NCBI RefSeq assembly: GCF_022512515.1
Contig: NZ_JAKWBK010000001.1
Location: forward strand, 1,240,001 to 1,304,000
Direction of reading: 5' to 3'
From: Paraniabella hibiscisoli
Lineage (GTDB): Bacteria; Bacteroidota; Bacteroidia; Chitinophagales; Chitinophagaceae
DNA: 64,000 bases
A program made the position numbers and the translations under genes. Below the pieces are notes generated by a model. That model saw only the letters and a list, made by a program, of their open reading frames with translations. It ran no database searches and was not told the origin of the DNA. Positions 31,297-43,018 of the stretch are shown here, piece by piece; the first letter of the stretch is position 1; the number at the start of each line of letters is the position of its first letter.

Positions 31297-31587
31297 ATGC
31301 CAGCAGCAGCAAGAATAGGAGATATGCATGTTTGCCCCATGACAACCGGAACGGTTCCACATGTAGGCGGACCGGTGATGAACGCTTCTGCTGCAACGGT
31401 GATCATTGGAGGATTACCGGCGGCAACAGTCGGTGATATGCTTACCTGTTCTGGTCCGCCGGATACTATCATAAAAGGATCGGCAACCGTAATGATAGGA
31501 GGAAAGCCGGCTGCAAGAATGGGAGATAACACAGCACATGGAGGCAGCATTGTTGCAGGTGCTGCAACAGTAATGATAGGAGGATAA
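31297..31587 (+). CDS. PAAR-domain spike tip protein (Pvc10-like)
   Basis: 96 residues, intact. PAAR repeats: ARIGDMHVCPM, ATVIIGGLPAATVGDMLTC and KPAARMGDNTAHGGSIVAGA. The protein forms the sharpened, metal-binding cone on the VgrG trimer. It carries no C-terminal toxin extension, so cargo must travel elsewhere in this particle. Confidence 0.93.
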   Translation: MPAAARIGDMHVCPMTTGTVPHVGGPVMNASAATVIIGGLPAATVGDMLTCSGPPDTIIKGSATVMIGGKPAARMGDNTAHGGSIVAGAATVMIGG

Positions 31588-31610
31588 AATATACAATTAA
31601 AATATTCACT

Positions 31611-32030
31611 ATGTCAACGCCATTTGGTATAACGGGTCGCGGTTGGAGCTTTCCGCCGGCTTTTCGAAAAACAACAGGAACCGTGGATATGCTTTTGGAT
31701 GAGGCTGAAATAAATAGCAGCCTTGAAATATTATTGAACACCGCTACAGGAGAAAGAATAATGTTGCCCCGTTATGGCTGCGATTTAAGGGAATTCTTAT
31801 TTGAACCGCTGACCACAACCTTAAAAACATTAATGTCTGATAAAATAAAAAAAGCAATTCTTTATTACGAGCCCAGGATCATTGCACACGATGTGATAAT
31901 AAATGAATCAGAAGAATTGGAAGGGAAAATCTCTATCAAAATTGAGTACACTATACGAACCACCAATAGCCGGTTTAATTACGTATACGACTATTATATA
32001 ACAGAAGGTGCTGAAATAAGAAACAGGTAA
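31611..32030 (+). CDS. GPW/gp25 baseplate protein (Pvc9-like)
   Basis: 139 residues, intact. DEAEINSSLEILLNTATGER and MLPRYGCDLREFLFEPL are gp25 signatures. In contractile systems gp25 staples baseplate wedge proteins and starts sheath polymerisation. It is located between tip and gp6-like genes as in other eCIS loci. Confidence 0.93.
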   Translation: MSTPFGITGRGWSFPPAFRKTTGTVDMLLDEAEINSSLEILLNTATGERIMLPRYGCDLREFLFEPLTTTLKTLMSDKIKKAILYYEPRIIAHDVIINESEELEGKISIKIEYTIRTTNSRFNYVYDYYITEGAEIRNR

Positions 32031-32040
32031 TTCTTAGTAA

Positions 32041-35000
32041 ATGGCAGAAAAGAAACCATACGATTATATTTTGCGGCGAGACGGCAGCAGTAGTAGACAA
32101 AGAGCTAAAACTGTATTACTGCAACCCGATTATTTTAAGCCAGATGAAAGAAGCCTTGATGAGATTTACCAGTTCGCGAAAAATTTTGCAGCTTCAATAA
32201 ACTTCTATGAGTTTGAGAGCTTTGAACAAAGCATCCTCACAGATAGTATAAAAGTGGCGGACTGTAAAGATGGAGACTGGTCCCAGTTTTTTCAGTCTGT
32301 CGATAGCAGCAATTTAGTAACGGGAAAGGACCTGGATCCTCATCTCGCATTGTACTTCGCTTTTCTCAAATTGTTTGCTCATGCGCAGGATCACATGAAC
32401 CAGTTTACAGAAAAACATATTGACTTTTATTACAATAAAATACTAGGTCTTGAATTGAAGCCTGGCATTGAAGACAATGCTTATGTAATATTTGAGTTGG
32501 CAAAAAATGCTAATAATGTAATATTTGAAAAAGGATCGCTACTTGATGCGGGAAAGATCAATAATATACCTGCAACTTATAGCGTAAATAATGACGTAAT
32601 ATTAAACAAATCTGTGGTAGCCGAATTAAAAACCGGCGTTTTGAATAATGATGCAATAGAGTTTGCACACCGTACTGATACTGCAGATGGAGTATCCAAA
32701 AAGCTTCCGGTAGGTCATCCATATTTTGACGCCTTTGGCTTGCGCCATATTGCAGAAGCACAAAAGCAAAAAGCTAAAATAGGTTTTGCAATAGCATCAC
32801 CGGTTTTGCTACTGAAAGAGGGCAACCGAAAAATAACTTTTTCCATTTCTTTATCGGGTTTAAATGCTGATTTGAAAAAGGCCAACGCAATTAATGCGGT
32901 GGAATTATTTCTGACAGGAGAGAAAGAATGGCTGGGCGCCTATGAATGCGTACTTACTTTCGGATCCTTTCAGGCCGGCCGGCAAATGCTGATCATTACT
33001 TATTCGCTTTCACCAAAAGATCCTGCTGTAACAGGGTACAACCAGGCAGTACATAAAAACACCTTTAATACTTCGAATCCCTTAGCCCAGGTATTAATTG
33101 ATACGGGTAGAGCCGGGAATATTTTTCTGCACTTAAAAGCCGTTCGGGTAGAGGATATTAAGATCGATGTAGACGTGCAGAACGTGGGGAGTCTGGAAAT
33201 GGAAAACGACCTGGGCCGCATCGATTCAAAAAAGCCATTTTTACCTTTTGGAACAACACCCAAAAAAGGTTCGGGGTTTGAGATTTCTTACGAGGAGCTG
33301 ATGCAGAAAGATGTATCTGAATACCAGTTCCAGGTAGATTGGCTGGGCGCTCCATCCAACTTTTCCAGTCATTATAATCTTTATGGAGGATCGAATAGCA
33401 ATAGTAGTTTCACCGCAAACTATTCTGCCGCCGACGGAAATAGCGGAACCACTATGCTATTTAATGCAACAGATGCCGCTACTACTGTTAAATGGCCGGC
33501 ATCACCTTTTATTTTTACATGGTCTCAATGGAGGTTCAAGGCATCGCCGATTGTGTATAAAAATTATCATAGCCTATTTAGCAATCCCAATTATATCGGC
33601 GTGCTTAAAACACAATCAACGGTACGGGCAGCCAGTAAAGTTAAAGCACAAAATAGTTGGGCACTTAAAGGGTTTGTTCGCTTTGAATTGAACCGGAGCT
33701 TCATGCATGAAGTGTACGGTCGTGTTTTTGCAGAGCAGGCTATAGAGCAGGCCCGCAGTAAAACGGTATCATTGCCGAATCAACCTTATCTGCCAACGAT
33801 CAAACAGATCCGGCTAAGTTATAAAGCGGCAACACAACAAAGCTTTGTAAATAACAACTCGTTCACAGGCTTTAGTAAAAAAGAAATCCAGCTTTTTCAT
33901 ATTGATCTGTTTGGGCAAAGTGAGCAGCATGGGTTTTTAAAAAGCCGTGCCCAGGAGGAAATGGGGAACGATATTGCAATCGATCAGGCCATTTATTTAT
34001 TGCCACAGCAACGTACTGCGGCCTTCTATATTGGCCTTGCCGATTTAACTCCGGGGCAAAGTGTAAGCTTGTTGCTGCAATTGGCAGAAGGTACATCTAA
34101 TGCTGATGCCGAGCCACTGACTATCGGCTGGCATGTGCTCTGCAATAATGAATGGAGGCCATTTACAGGAAGAGAAGTGTTAAGAAATGAAACCAATAGT
34201 TTGTTACAAAGCGGAATCGTAACATTAGCTATTCCTGAATCTGCAACGTTAGACAATACTTTGATGGATGAAGGATTCGCATGGATCCGGCTCTCATTAT
34301 CCGGCGACCCGGGATCAGTTTGCTTGTTTGAAAAAGTATTGGCACAGGCCGCCAAATCAGGATATTACGCTGGTGAGGCTTTCGCCGGATCGGGCAGTAT
34401 TGAAGCAGGTTCTATCAAAAAGCTGGTAAAGAAAATGGCAGATATCAAACAGGTGTCTCAGCCGTTTTCTTCATTTGGTGGCAAGCCTACAGAAAGTAAT
34501 CAGGCGTTTAGGTTGCGGGTAAGCGAACGCTTAAGGCATAAACAAAGAGCGGTTAACAATTGGGATTGGGAACACATGGTGTTACAGGAGTTTCCGGAGC
34601 TGTACAAAGTAAAATGTTTGAATCATTTTAATGATGAAGATGATTGCTGCAAAGCCAGTCATCCAGGCTCAGTAACGCTGGTTGTTGTTCCCAATGTGGA
34701 GGGCAGGAACTTTTATAATCCCTTACAACCTAAAGTGAGCACCCTGGTTCGCCAACAAATAAAAACATTTTTACAGCCCCGGGTATCACTCTTCACGCAA
34801 CTATTCGTATCCAACCCAGATTATGAAACAGCGCTGCTCGACTTTAAAGTTCGTTTTCTTTCAGCAGGAGATTTCGGTGTATATCGGGACCAACTCAACA
34901 GTGCAATAAAAAAATTTCTAACCCCTGGGCTTTCAACAATCCGGAAACCTTATACTTTGGAGGAACGATCAATAAATCAATAGTATTAAATTTTATAGAA

Positions 35001-35156
35001 GAGCAACCTTATGTAGATTTTGTGACGGATTTGAAATTGTATCACATAGATGAAACTGGTAACCGAAGCGCAGATGTAGATACTATTAACATTATTAATC
35101 CCAAAGCTATATTGGTGAGCGCCCTTCAGCATAATATGCTGCCCTTCACAAGCTAA
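32041..35156 (+). CDS. Large baseplate wedge protein, J/gp6-like (Pvc11-like)
   Basis: About 1038 residues after repair. The N-terminal region (DPHLALYFAFLKLFAHAQDH, FTEKHIDFYYNKILGL) and C-terminal region (HKQRAVNNWDWEHMVLQEFP, VTLVVVPNVEGRNFYNPLQP) are typical of Bacteroidota eCIS Pvc11 baseplate proteins. The end resembles gpJ-type baseplate proteins. One C missing near 34923 separates the last 78 residues (from PWAFNNPETLYFGG). It forms the iris-like wedge ring around the hub. Confidence 0.88.
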
Positions 35157-35168
35157 GCTTTATTGTAA

Positions 35169-37545
35169 ATGGACACTGCATCAACCATATCAAAAATTCC
35201 GCCAATAGAAAAGACCCTCAACTACTCCGGTTTACGGGAAGAAGGGTTGAAATATATAGAAGCGCTGGGGAGCGATTTTTGGACGGATTATAACGAACAT
35301 GATCCGGGGATTACGATACTGGAACTGCTTTGTTATGCCATAACAGACCTCGGTTACAGAACGAACCTGCCGATACAGGATCTGCTCGCTTCCAAAGAAC
35401 ATAATGAAGCCAATCTTCAAAAGCAGTTTTTTACTCCGAGGGAAATGCTGACTACAGAACCGGTGAGCGAACTGGATTTAAGAAAACTATTGATCGATAT
35501 AGATGGGGTTAAAAATGCGTGGCTTTTTAAATCGAAGCAAACCCTGTTCTTTGATAAAAAGGAAAGCCGTATTTTTGGCGCAAAACCTGTGTCTAATCAC
35601 GCTTTCAGCACATTCGACCTGAATGGACTTTATGATATAAAGATTGAACTGGACGAGGAACCTGTTGCAAAAAACTGTGACGATGATACGGCTCCTACAG
35701 AAGAAGAGATCAATGCACGGACAGAAAAAATAAACGAAATGATCCGTCGCGTGCGTCAGGTATTTCATCAACACCGCCCGTTGTGCGAAGACCTTGCTAA
35801 TGTATCCATAGTAGAAGAACAGAGGATCCGCTTTTGCATGGATATTCAACTGGAAGCAAATGTGGATGCGAACGAGGTATACCCCAGGGTGTTTTATTTG
35901 TTAAGCCACTATTTGTCACCGGCTTCACGCCAGTATTCGTTGAAGGAGATGACCAGTGCGCGAAAGGCAAATGGGGACGGGTACACGATGGACGAAATAT
36001 TCAACGGTCCGGTGTTAGACCATGGTTTTTTTAAAGACGAAGAATTGCTGAATGCAGGTCTGCGGCAAACGATTTACGGGTCGGATATTATCAATCTCTG
36101 ATGGATATACCCGGGATAAAATCGATCCATCATTTCATGATGAACTATTGCGACGGAGCTAAAGCAGAAAAGAATGAATGGATATTGCCGGTGGCTCCCG
36201 GAAAGAAGCCGGTGTTATGCTATTGCAAGTCGGCAATAAATTTTTATAAAGATGTTATACCGGTAAAAGCGCCACGGCAACAGGCCATAGAGAAATGGAT
36301 AGCACTTTTACAGGAAGATCGGGCAATGTCTTTATCGGTTACTTACGATGACTATCAGTATTCCGGAGGGTCATGGAGTAGCCTGGATGCTTATACATCC
36401 ATCACTAAAAATCTACCTCAGTGTTATGGTGTTGGCGATGAGGGGCTTTCTCCATCCGTAGCTTTTTCACAAACAATAAAAGCGCTGCAGCTAAAAGGGT
36501 TCTTACTATTTTTCGACCAGGTGCTGGCAAATTATATTGCACAGCTGAACCAGCTCAAACATTTATTTCAACTAAAGGAAAGCCCTATTGCCGACATGGA
36601 CACAGGGACCTACTTTTTAAAAGTATAAAAGAGGTTAAAGAAATAGAATGGCTCATTGATGAATATGCAACAATGGATGCGGCAGGAGGTTTGTTAGCCG
36701 GGTTGGTCAATCAGTATGATCATGTAACAGACCGGAAGAACCGGTTATTGGATCATCTGCTCTCAAGATTTGCAGAAAATTTTACAGAATATGTACTTCA
36801 AATGTATTCATTGGAAGGACAGCAAGCTGCAGAAAAAGTGATCCTATCCAAATCTCTTTTATTAGAAGAATACCCGCAGATAAGTTCGCGTAGAGCCACC
36901 GCCTACGATTATTTTAACAGCACTGATAATAACGGAAATGCGATTGCTGTATGGGACAGTAAAAATGTTACAGGAATGGAGCACCGGTTGAGCAGGCTGC
37001 TCGGTATTGAGGATTACAGCAGAAGAGGGCTTTCTGAAAATAATGAGGAAGGAATGTTTGTAATAGAACATATTTTATTGCGGCCTGATATTAATTTTCT
37101 ACAGGAGCAGGATGGCTTGTTTGAGCCCCGGAATTTTATAGCTGTTTGCAGCGGAGCTGATTGTGATGATTGTGAGGTAGATGCCTATTCCTTTAGAATT
37201 ACTGTAATTCTACCCGCAGAAACCGTTCGTTTCAAGAATGAAGATTTCAGGAATTACATAGAAAAAACTATAAGGCTTGAAACCCCCGCACATATTTATC
37301 CGCGTATATGCTGGTGGAGTAAAGACTCCCTTGCGGCTTTTGAACCGGTGTATAAGCAATGGTTAGAACTGAAGCAGACGGGTAATGATGCAACAACTGA
37401 GGGCTTAACTGTGTTACAGCAGCTGATCCAATTATTAAACGAAAGAAAAAGCATTTATCCGCCAGGCATACTAAGCGATTGTGATAACCCGGTTGAAAAC
37501 CCTGTGATACTAGATCAAACTAATTTAGGCAATTTAAAAACCTGA
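35169..37545 (+). CDS. Second baseplate wedge protein (Pvc12-like)
   Basis: About 793 residues after repair. The motif FWTDYNEHDPGITILELLCY near residue 37 is characteristic of baseplate proteins found after Pvc11 in these loci. LLFFDQVLANYIAQLNQLKH and FVIEHILLRPDINFLQEQDG follow later. Breaks near 36096 (one C) and near 36613 (one T). It begins 13 bp after the preceding stop codon. It probably pairs with the J-like protein in the wedge. Confidence 0.82.
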
Positions 37546-37549
37546 TAAC

Positions 37550-40541
37550 ATGGCTACGAATATTAAACTGACGCATCCCGTTAACGGTTATTCTATATTT
37601 AAAACCAACCAGCTTTTAACTGCAGAGCATTTAAATAGTATCGGCCGTTTCTTCGACTACCAGGATCGGCTTACCAGGGCACGAATGTTGGGCGTGGGTA
37701 TCGTTTGCGGACTTAACGTAAGTTTCGGACAACGTTCTGTAACGGTTAGTAAGGGCGTGGGTGTTACCAGTGACGGAGACCTGCTATCCTTTGATGCAGA
37801 CCAGACGTTTTCAGGCATGGCGCCGTTTGATGATAAGGATGCCCAATACGACTGGTTCCGTCCCCTGTTGGAGAACCGGGATACGCCGGCGCTCTGGTAT
37901 CTGACACAGGATCAGCAGGAGGATGGCTTTACGACCGTATCTGCTTTTTTGAAAGAGAAAATGCTCCTTCAGATTATGTGGCTGTTTTGTATAATAGCCA
38001 GTTTGTAAAAGATACCGATAATTGCTCGGGCGAGGACTGTGACGGGAAGGCAGATATGTATAACAATAGTGTACGTGTTATACTGCTACATAGAAAGGAG
38101 TATGATGCCATTGTAAAAGAGCATAAATGCAGTGAAGAATATTACCTGCCTGAGCTCGCTATTCCAAGAGTTTTGCTTAATGAGAAGGACAGTATTTTCA
38201 GTTATGGAGATTTGCTAACCGCCTACACAACGGGTATCAATAGCGGACTCAATATTTTACAAGAGCCGTTAAAAGCAGCAACAGAAGCCGCTGTGATTTT
38301 GCAGGAATGCTATATAGCAGCTGGCGGAAAAAAAGTTTTTTACAAGCAAAGAAGTCTCGGTTCTCGCACAGTTGAACGAATTGGTTAAAACAGTCCTTAC
38401 CGAAAACAGGCAGGGTGTACAATATGTATATGATCTGCTAAAAGATGTGAACCAGGCCTATGACGACTTTAAAGACAGTACTTACGATTTATGCTATGGA
38501 TGCTGTGTGGCGTCCGATGCCTTTCCCAAACATCTAGCGTTGGGCTTATTGCAGAATATGACAAACGGGTATTCGAAGTATCGCCAGGAGTTTATTGAAT
38601 CGCCCATACTGAACAATAAGAATGAAGAGGTAGAGCAGGCATTAAAGTTATTTGCGCGCCTCGCAAAACTGGTCGCCACCTTTTCAATTCCTGCAAGACC
38701 GGTTATCAGGATAACCCCATCAGTAGCAATACATGAAAAGCTGGAAAACAAGCCCATTCCATATTACTATGATGTAGAAAACCTGGTGGACGACTGGTCG
38801 CCAGTTCTTAGCAGGCGCAATAGAAACAATGCGATTCTTTCTTACCACGCTGCATCCTATTCTTCTTTGCCTCATATAACGCAACCACTGGCTTACAATA
38901 TCGATAAGTACTCCTTCTTTAGAGTCGAAGGACATGTAGGCAAGACTTATGACAATGCTTACACAACTATCGATAACCTGCGAAAGCAATACGATCTGCC
39001 GTTTGACATAGCAGGCGTCCAGTTACAAAAAGAAAGAATAAGGTTCATTCCTCCCCGTGCGATTAAGCCAGGCTTGCTGGATATTTTATACGACAAAGAA
39101 AAACTATTGCTGGGTAGCAAGCTCGATTTTATAAAGAAATATAATGATTCGATTGCCATCAATCTTCCTGATGATAATGAATTGGCTCAACCGGCCATAA
39201 CAAAGGAGTATGGTGACCCCAAAACATTAAAAAATATGGTGCTTACAAAAAAGTAGAGCTGGAAAATCAGATCACCAATGCCAAAACGTTACTGGCAAAA
39301 CCTGTTTTAGAAACCGCCGGAAAAGTAGATTGGGATGATATGCATATTACCATGGCTAATGCAGGTGCGCAGATCAACAAGAACTCCAAGCTATTTACCA
39401 CTGCTGCTTACCGTTCACCTATAGAAAACCTGGCCATATTGGAACAGCCCAAAGCTTTGCTGTGGTTAGGTGATCTTTTGGTGAAACAAAAACAACAGGT
39501 GGAAGACGGATACATCTTTAGCAACTTCCTCAAACAAAACCCCTCTATGTTGCACAATGCGGTGTTTGTAAAGGCGGTACGTTTGTTTTGGTGTATGAAA
39601 AAACGGGTGATGTAGAAACGGTAGTGGCAGACTTTTACCTACCTTATATTGCAAAAGCAGATCTCGTAGAAGCATCGGTTGATACGTCGAATCTTCCTGT
39701 AAGGCCTATAAGAGAAATAGATTTTACTATCTCGAAAGACATCATCAAACGCCCTATATTAAATGTTGATATTTTTAATATTAATGACCAGCTTGTAAAA
39801 GTCAAAGATCTAACGCAACAATCAGAACGTGTATTGAATCAGAAGATAAACGAGTTTGATGGAAGGATAAATAGAGTTGGTGAGCAGGTATTAAAAAATG
39901 AACAGAGCATTATTCAAAAAGTAGATGTAGTAAAAGACCGCTATGAAAGTTCATTCTCAAAGCTAATCTCGTCTTATGACACCGTTGTTACAAAATCAAA
40001 TGTAAAAGTAAACGGAACACAACTGGGCGAATTTACACGAGAAGAATTTGATTCAATGGTTACAGGAGTTCGAACCGAGTTTAACGGAAAGCTGGGCGAT
40101 TTCGAAACCAATATGAACAGCAGGTTCAATGCCGTAGCAAAAGACATTACGGAAAGTAAAGCATTGATTCAAAAAGCAAATACCGATATTAATTCGCTGG
40201 ATGTTAAGATCACATCAACAAGAAGTGAAATATTAACAAAAGCAGACCAGGATATTAAAACGGTGAATGATAGGGTAACTGCAGTTAACAACACACTTGA
40301 TGCAAAAATCGGTCAGTCGGTAGCTTCTAATGATGCCAAATTGAATAGTGCTATCGCGGGAATTAATCAATCTATTAGTAATAATGCCAACAGCTTCGAT
40401 CAGAAACTGGCGACAACAAGAACGGAAATTTTAAATACGGCCGATATAACTGCGACCACTAAGTTAAATGCGCAGAAGGAAAGCTTTGACACCTCCATTA
40501 CAAAGATCAATAATGATATCGTTAAAATAAGACCACGCTAA
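37550..40541 (+). CDS. Very large coiled-coil eCIS structural protein (fibre or cage candidate)
   Basis: About 997 residues after repair. The first 100 residues (YSIFKTNQLLTAEHLNSIGR, ARMLGVGIVCGLNVSFGQ) recur after Pvc12 in Bacteroidota eCIS loci. The middle is of unknown fold. The last 240 residues are long heptad-rich helices (ERVLNQKINEFDGRINRVGE, ADQDIKTVNDRVTAVNNTL), probably trimeric coiled coils. It occupies the place of the tail-fibre gene pvc13 but lacks recognisable fibre repeats or an adhesin tip. Breaks near 37960, 38340, 39235 and 39600. Fibre, baseplate cage or adaptor are all possible. Confidence 0.6.
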
Positions 40542-40542
40542 A

Positions 40543-41849
40543 GTGTCGAAACAAAGCACATAGTAAATAGGGTTGCGGTAAATACTTTGGGTATTGCTAC
40601 AGAAAATGCTTTTAAGTGGAGGGCAGAGGTGGCAGATTATTTGAGTGATGATTTTCCGCGACAATTACAAATAATCCTGGATGAATTCTATGGTGCGGAT
40701 GAACAAGTGCGTATAGACCGCTTGGAACTTAATATTAATCTCGCAAAAGCCGGGGAACAGAATTGTTTCAAAGAGAACTGATATTAGCCTTAAGAAGAGA
40801 GCTAACCGATCAAAAGCAGAAAGCGATATTGATGAATTTCAGGACGGTGTAACCGCTGAGCCAGCTATTTCAAACAGATTGCTGGATGCCTGGTTTTTTT
40901 ATCTCCAAAAAGGATATTATCCCTGGTTTCACCAGCAGGTACTAAGTGCAAAAGAATTAGAGTTATTAGTTCTGGAACATGCTAAAGCCATTGCCCATCA
41001 ACTTCCCGTGATATTAGAATCATCGCAGGCGCAGCAACGGTTTATATTTGAAATGAACGAATCTATATTACTGTTATTGCTTCCTTTTTTGTGAAGGTAA
41101 ACCCGCATGATGATCATTGGAAGACGCGTTTGTTGATGAAACAAAACAGGAAGAAAGAGATCATAAAAGCAGGTCAGCTTCTTGTAAAGGCCATAGCAAA
41201 TAAAGAAGAAATCGATGAACAGCTGTTTATGGAAATGATGGACATTACCAATGATCCAGACGAGCAGGAACCAGGAGAAAATAAAGCGGAGGCAACAGTT
41301 CAGCAAGTAGCGCTAAAAAAGAACACCCTATCAGTTCGAAAGCGGAAGATGTTGAGACCGCTATTTGGATACAAAATGCAGGACTTGTTTTGCTGCACCC
41401 CTTCCTGCCGGTTTTATTTGATAGGTTATCGGTAACAAATCAAAAAAGCAAATAACGAATAGAGCGAGGGCATTAGCCCTGATCCACTATCTCTTATACC
41501 TCGAAGAGGATTATTCAGATGCAAAAATGGTCTTGCCGAAGATCCTTTGCGGCATTTCCTATAATGATCCCGTATCAATAGATTGTGAAATAAACGACGA
41601 AGAAAGTAAAGAATGTGATGAGCTTTTGCTTTCAGTGATAGAGTACTGGAATGCTTTAAGAAATACATCAATCAAAGGTCTTTTAGAAGCGTTTGTTTTG
41701 AGGAAAGGAAGCTAAGGTTAGAAGACAATGCTTGGCGATTATTGGTGGAGAAGCGAACAGAAGATGTTTTACTCGACCGCCTGCCCTGGGGCATTGGCTA
41801 CATAAAATTGCCCTGGATGACAACACCTGTTACAACGGAGTGGGGGTGA
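40543..41849 (+). CDS. eCIS tape measure protein (CIS_TMP, Pvc14-like)
   Basis: The N-terminus reads HIVNRVAVNTLGIATENAFK, then PRQLQIILDEFYGADEQVRI and DRLELNIN. The C-terminus reads LPWGIGYIKLPWMTTPVTTE, ending just before the stop at 41849. Both are family hallmarks of contractile injection system tape measure proteins, which set tube length. The gene is broken in at least four places (near 40558, 40770, 41087, 41380 and possibly 41700). Corrected length is only about 435 residues, short for the family. Start: GTG 40543, one base after the upstream stop. Confidence 0.82.
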
Positions 41850-41869
41850 GAAAATGCTTAAAACAGTAA

Positions 41870-42954
41870 ATGATGCACACATTACAAACAAAAACGAAAG
41901 AGAAAAAATCGGCAAATGTCGGTAACCGCTTTTTTGCACCGCTGCAGGCGAAGCTAACTGTTAATCAACCCAATGATGTGTATGAACAGGAGGCAGATGC
42001 CGTTGCAGATAAAGTAATGCGTACGATGGATCACTCAACAAAAAGCCCGTTGTTCTTTCCTCCGGTAGGCGCACCACTACAACGTAAAGAACAAAACAGT
42101 TCAGAAGCGGCGGCGCCTGATCAGCTAACCGATTATGTAGGGGTTTGAATAATAAAGGCGCCGCGTTAGAGCATCAGACGCAGCAATTTTTTGAATCGCG
42201 TATGGGCCATGATTTTTCAAATGTGCGGATCCATTCAGATAGTGTAGCTGCTCAATCTGCCCAGAGCATTGATGCGCTGGCCTATACTTCGGGGAATAAT
42301 ATAGTGTTTAATCAAAACCAGTATCAGCCAGGAACAGATGCGGGAAAAAAACTACTGGCTCATGAATTAACGCATGTGGTGCAGCAAAGCCCGAACATAC
42401 AACCCTATAGAAGTAAAAAAGCCTTCAACTTCGGAAAAAATGATACAACAACGCTTGTCGAAGATTCCTTTTCCTATAAAAAAGACAAAGACACCAAACC
42501 CTGGATAGAGGCGATAACGCTGACCCTGGATACAACAATTACTGATGTGAATGGCTATACAACATATACAGGAACCGGAAAAGCAAGCTATTACAATAAT
42601 GCTGTAAAGCTGCCAGACATCACATTTACTGCAACGGCCGGGTCTGAGAATTTAGGAATGACTTCAGCGGGCTCCTTTAAAGTAACCCGCATAGAAGGAA
42701 TTGGTTACAATAGCGGAAAGTATTCTGGTAAAGTAGATAAGAAAAATAGGGAGGGACCTAATAAAAGGTATTCAAAGGACTTGTCGGCAAACATGAGCTT
42801 TGCCGTTTTCTTCCATGGAGGAGAGGCATTGCACCAGGGTCCTTTAGATTGGAGCTCGCACGGATGTGTACATGTGGATTGGGGAACCAACGAAATGCAA
42901 CAGATCAATTATCATAGTGTAATAGGGCACACGAAAGTGGATGTGAAATACTAA
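41870..42954 (+). CDS. DUF4157 eCIS cargo candidate with L,D-transpeptidase-like domain
   Basis: The N-terminal part (about residues 25-180) is the eCIS-core DUF4157 leader. It has LTVNQPNDVYEQEADAVADK, ESRMGHDFSNVRIHSDSVAA and LLAHELTHVVQQSP with its HExxH-like motif. After it, about 180 residues end in HGGEALHQG followed by SSHGCVHVDWG. The HxxxSHGCxx arrangement matches the YkuD L,D-transpeptidase active site, with Cys as nucleophile, which cross-links peptidoglycan. One G missing near 42143 splits leader and body. It lies between tape measure and ATPase genes, where eCIS cargo genes are common. Toxin function is inference. Confidence 0.75.
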
Positions 42955-43018
42955 CAAAGATTACCGGGACAGTGGGAGTAGAAAAAGCTCAAATTAAAAT
43001 AATACCAATCGGGGAACG

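Noticed and set aside
31297..31587. PAAR protein as toxin carrier
   Set aside because: At 96 residues it is a bare PAAR domain without an extension.
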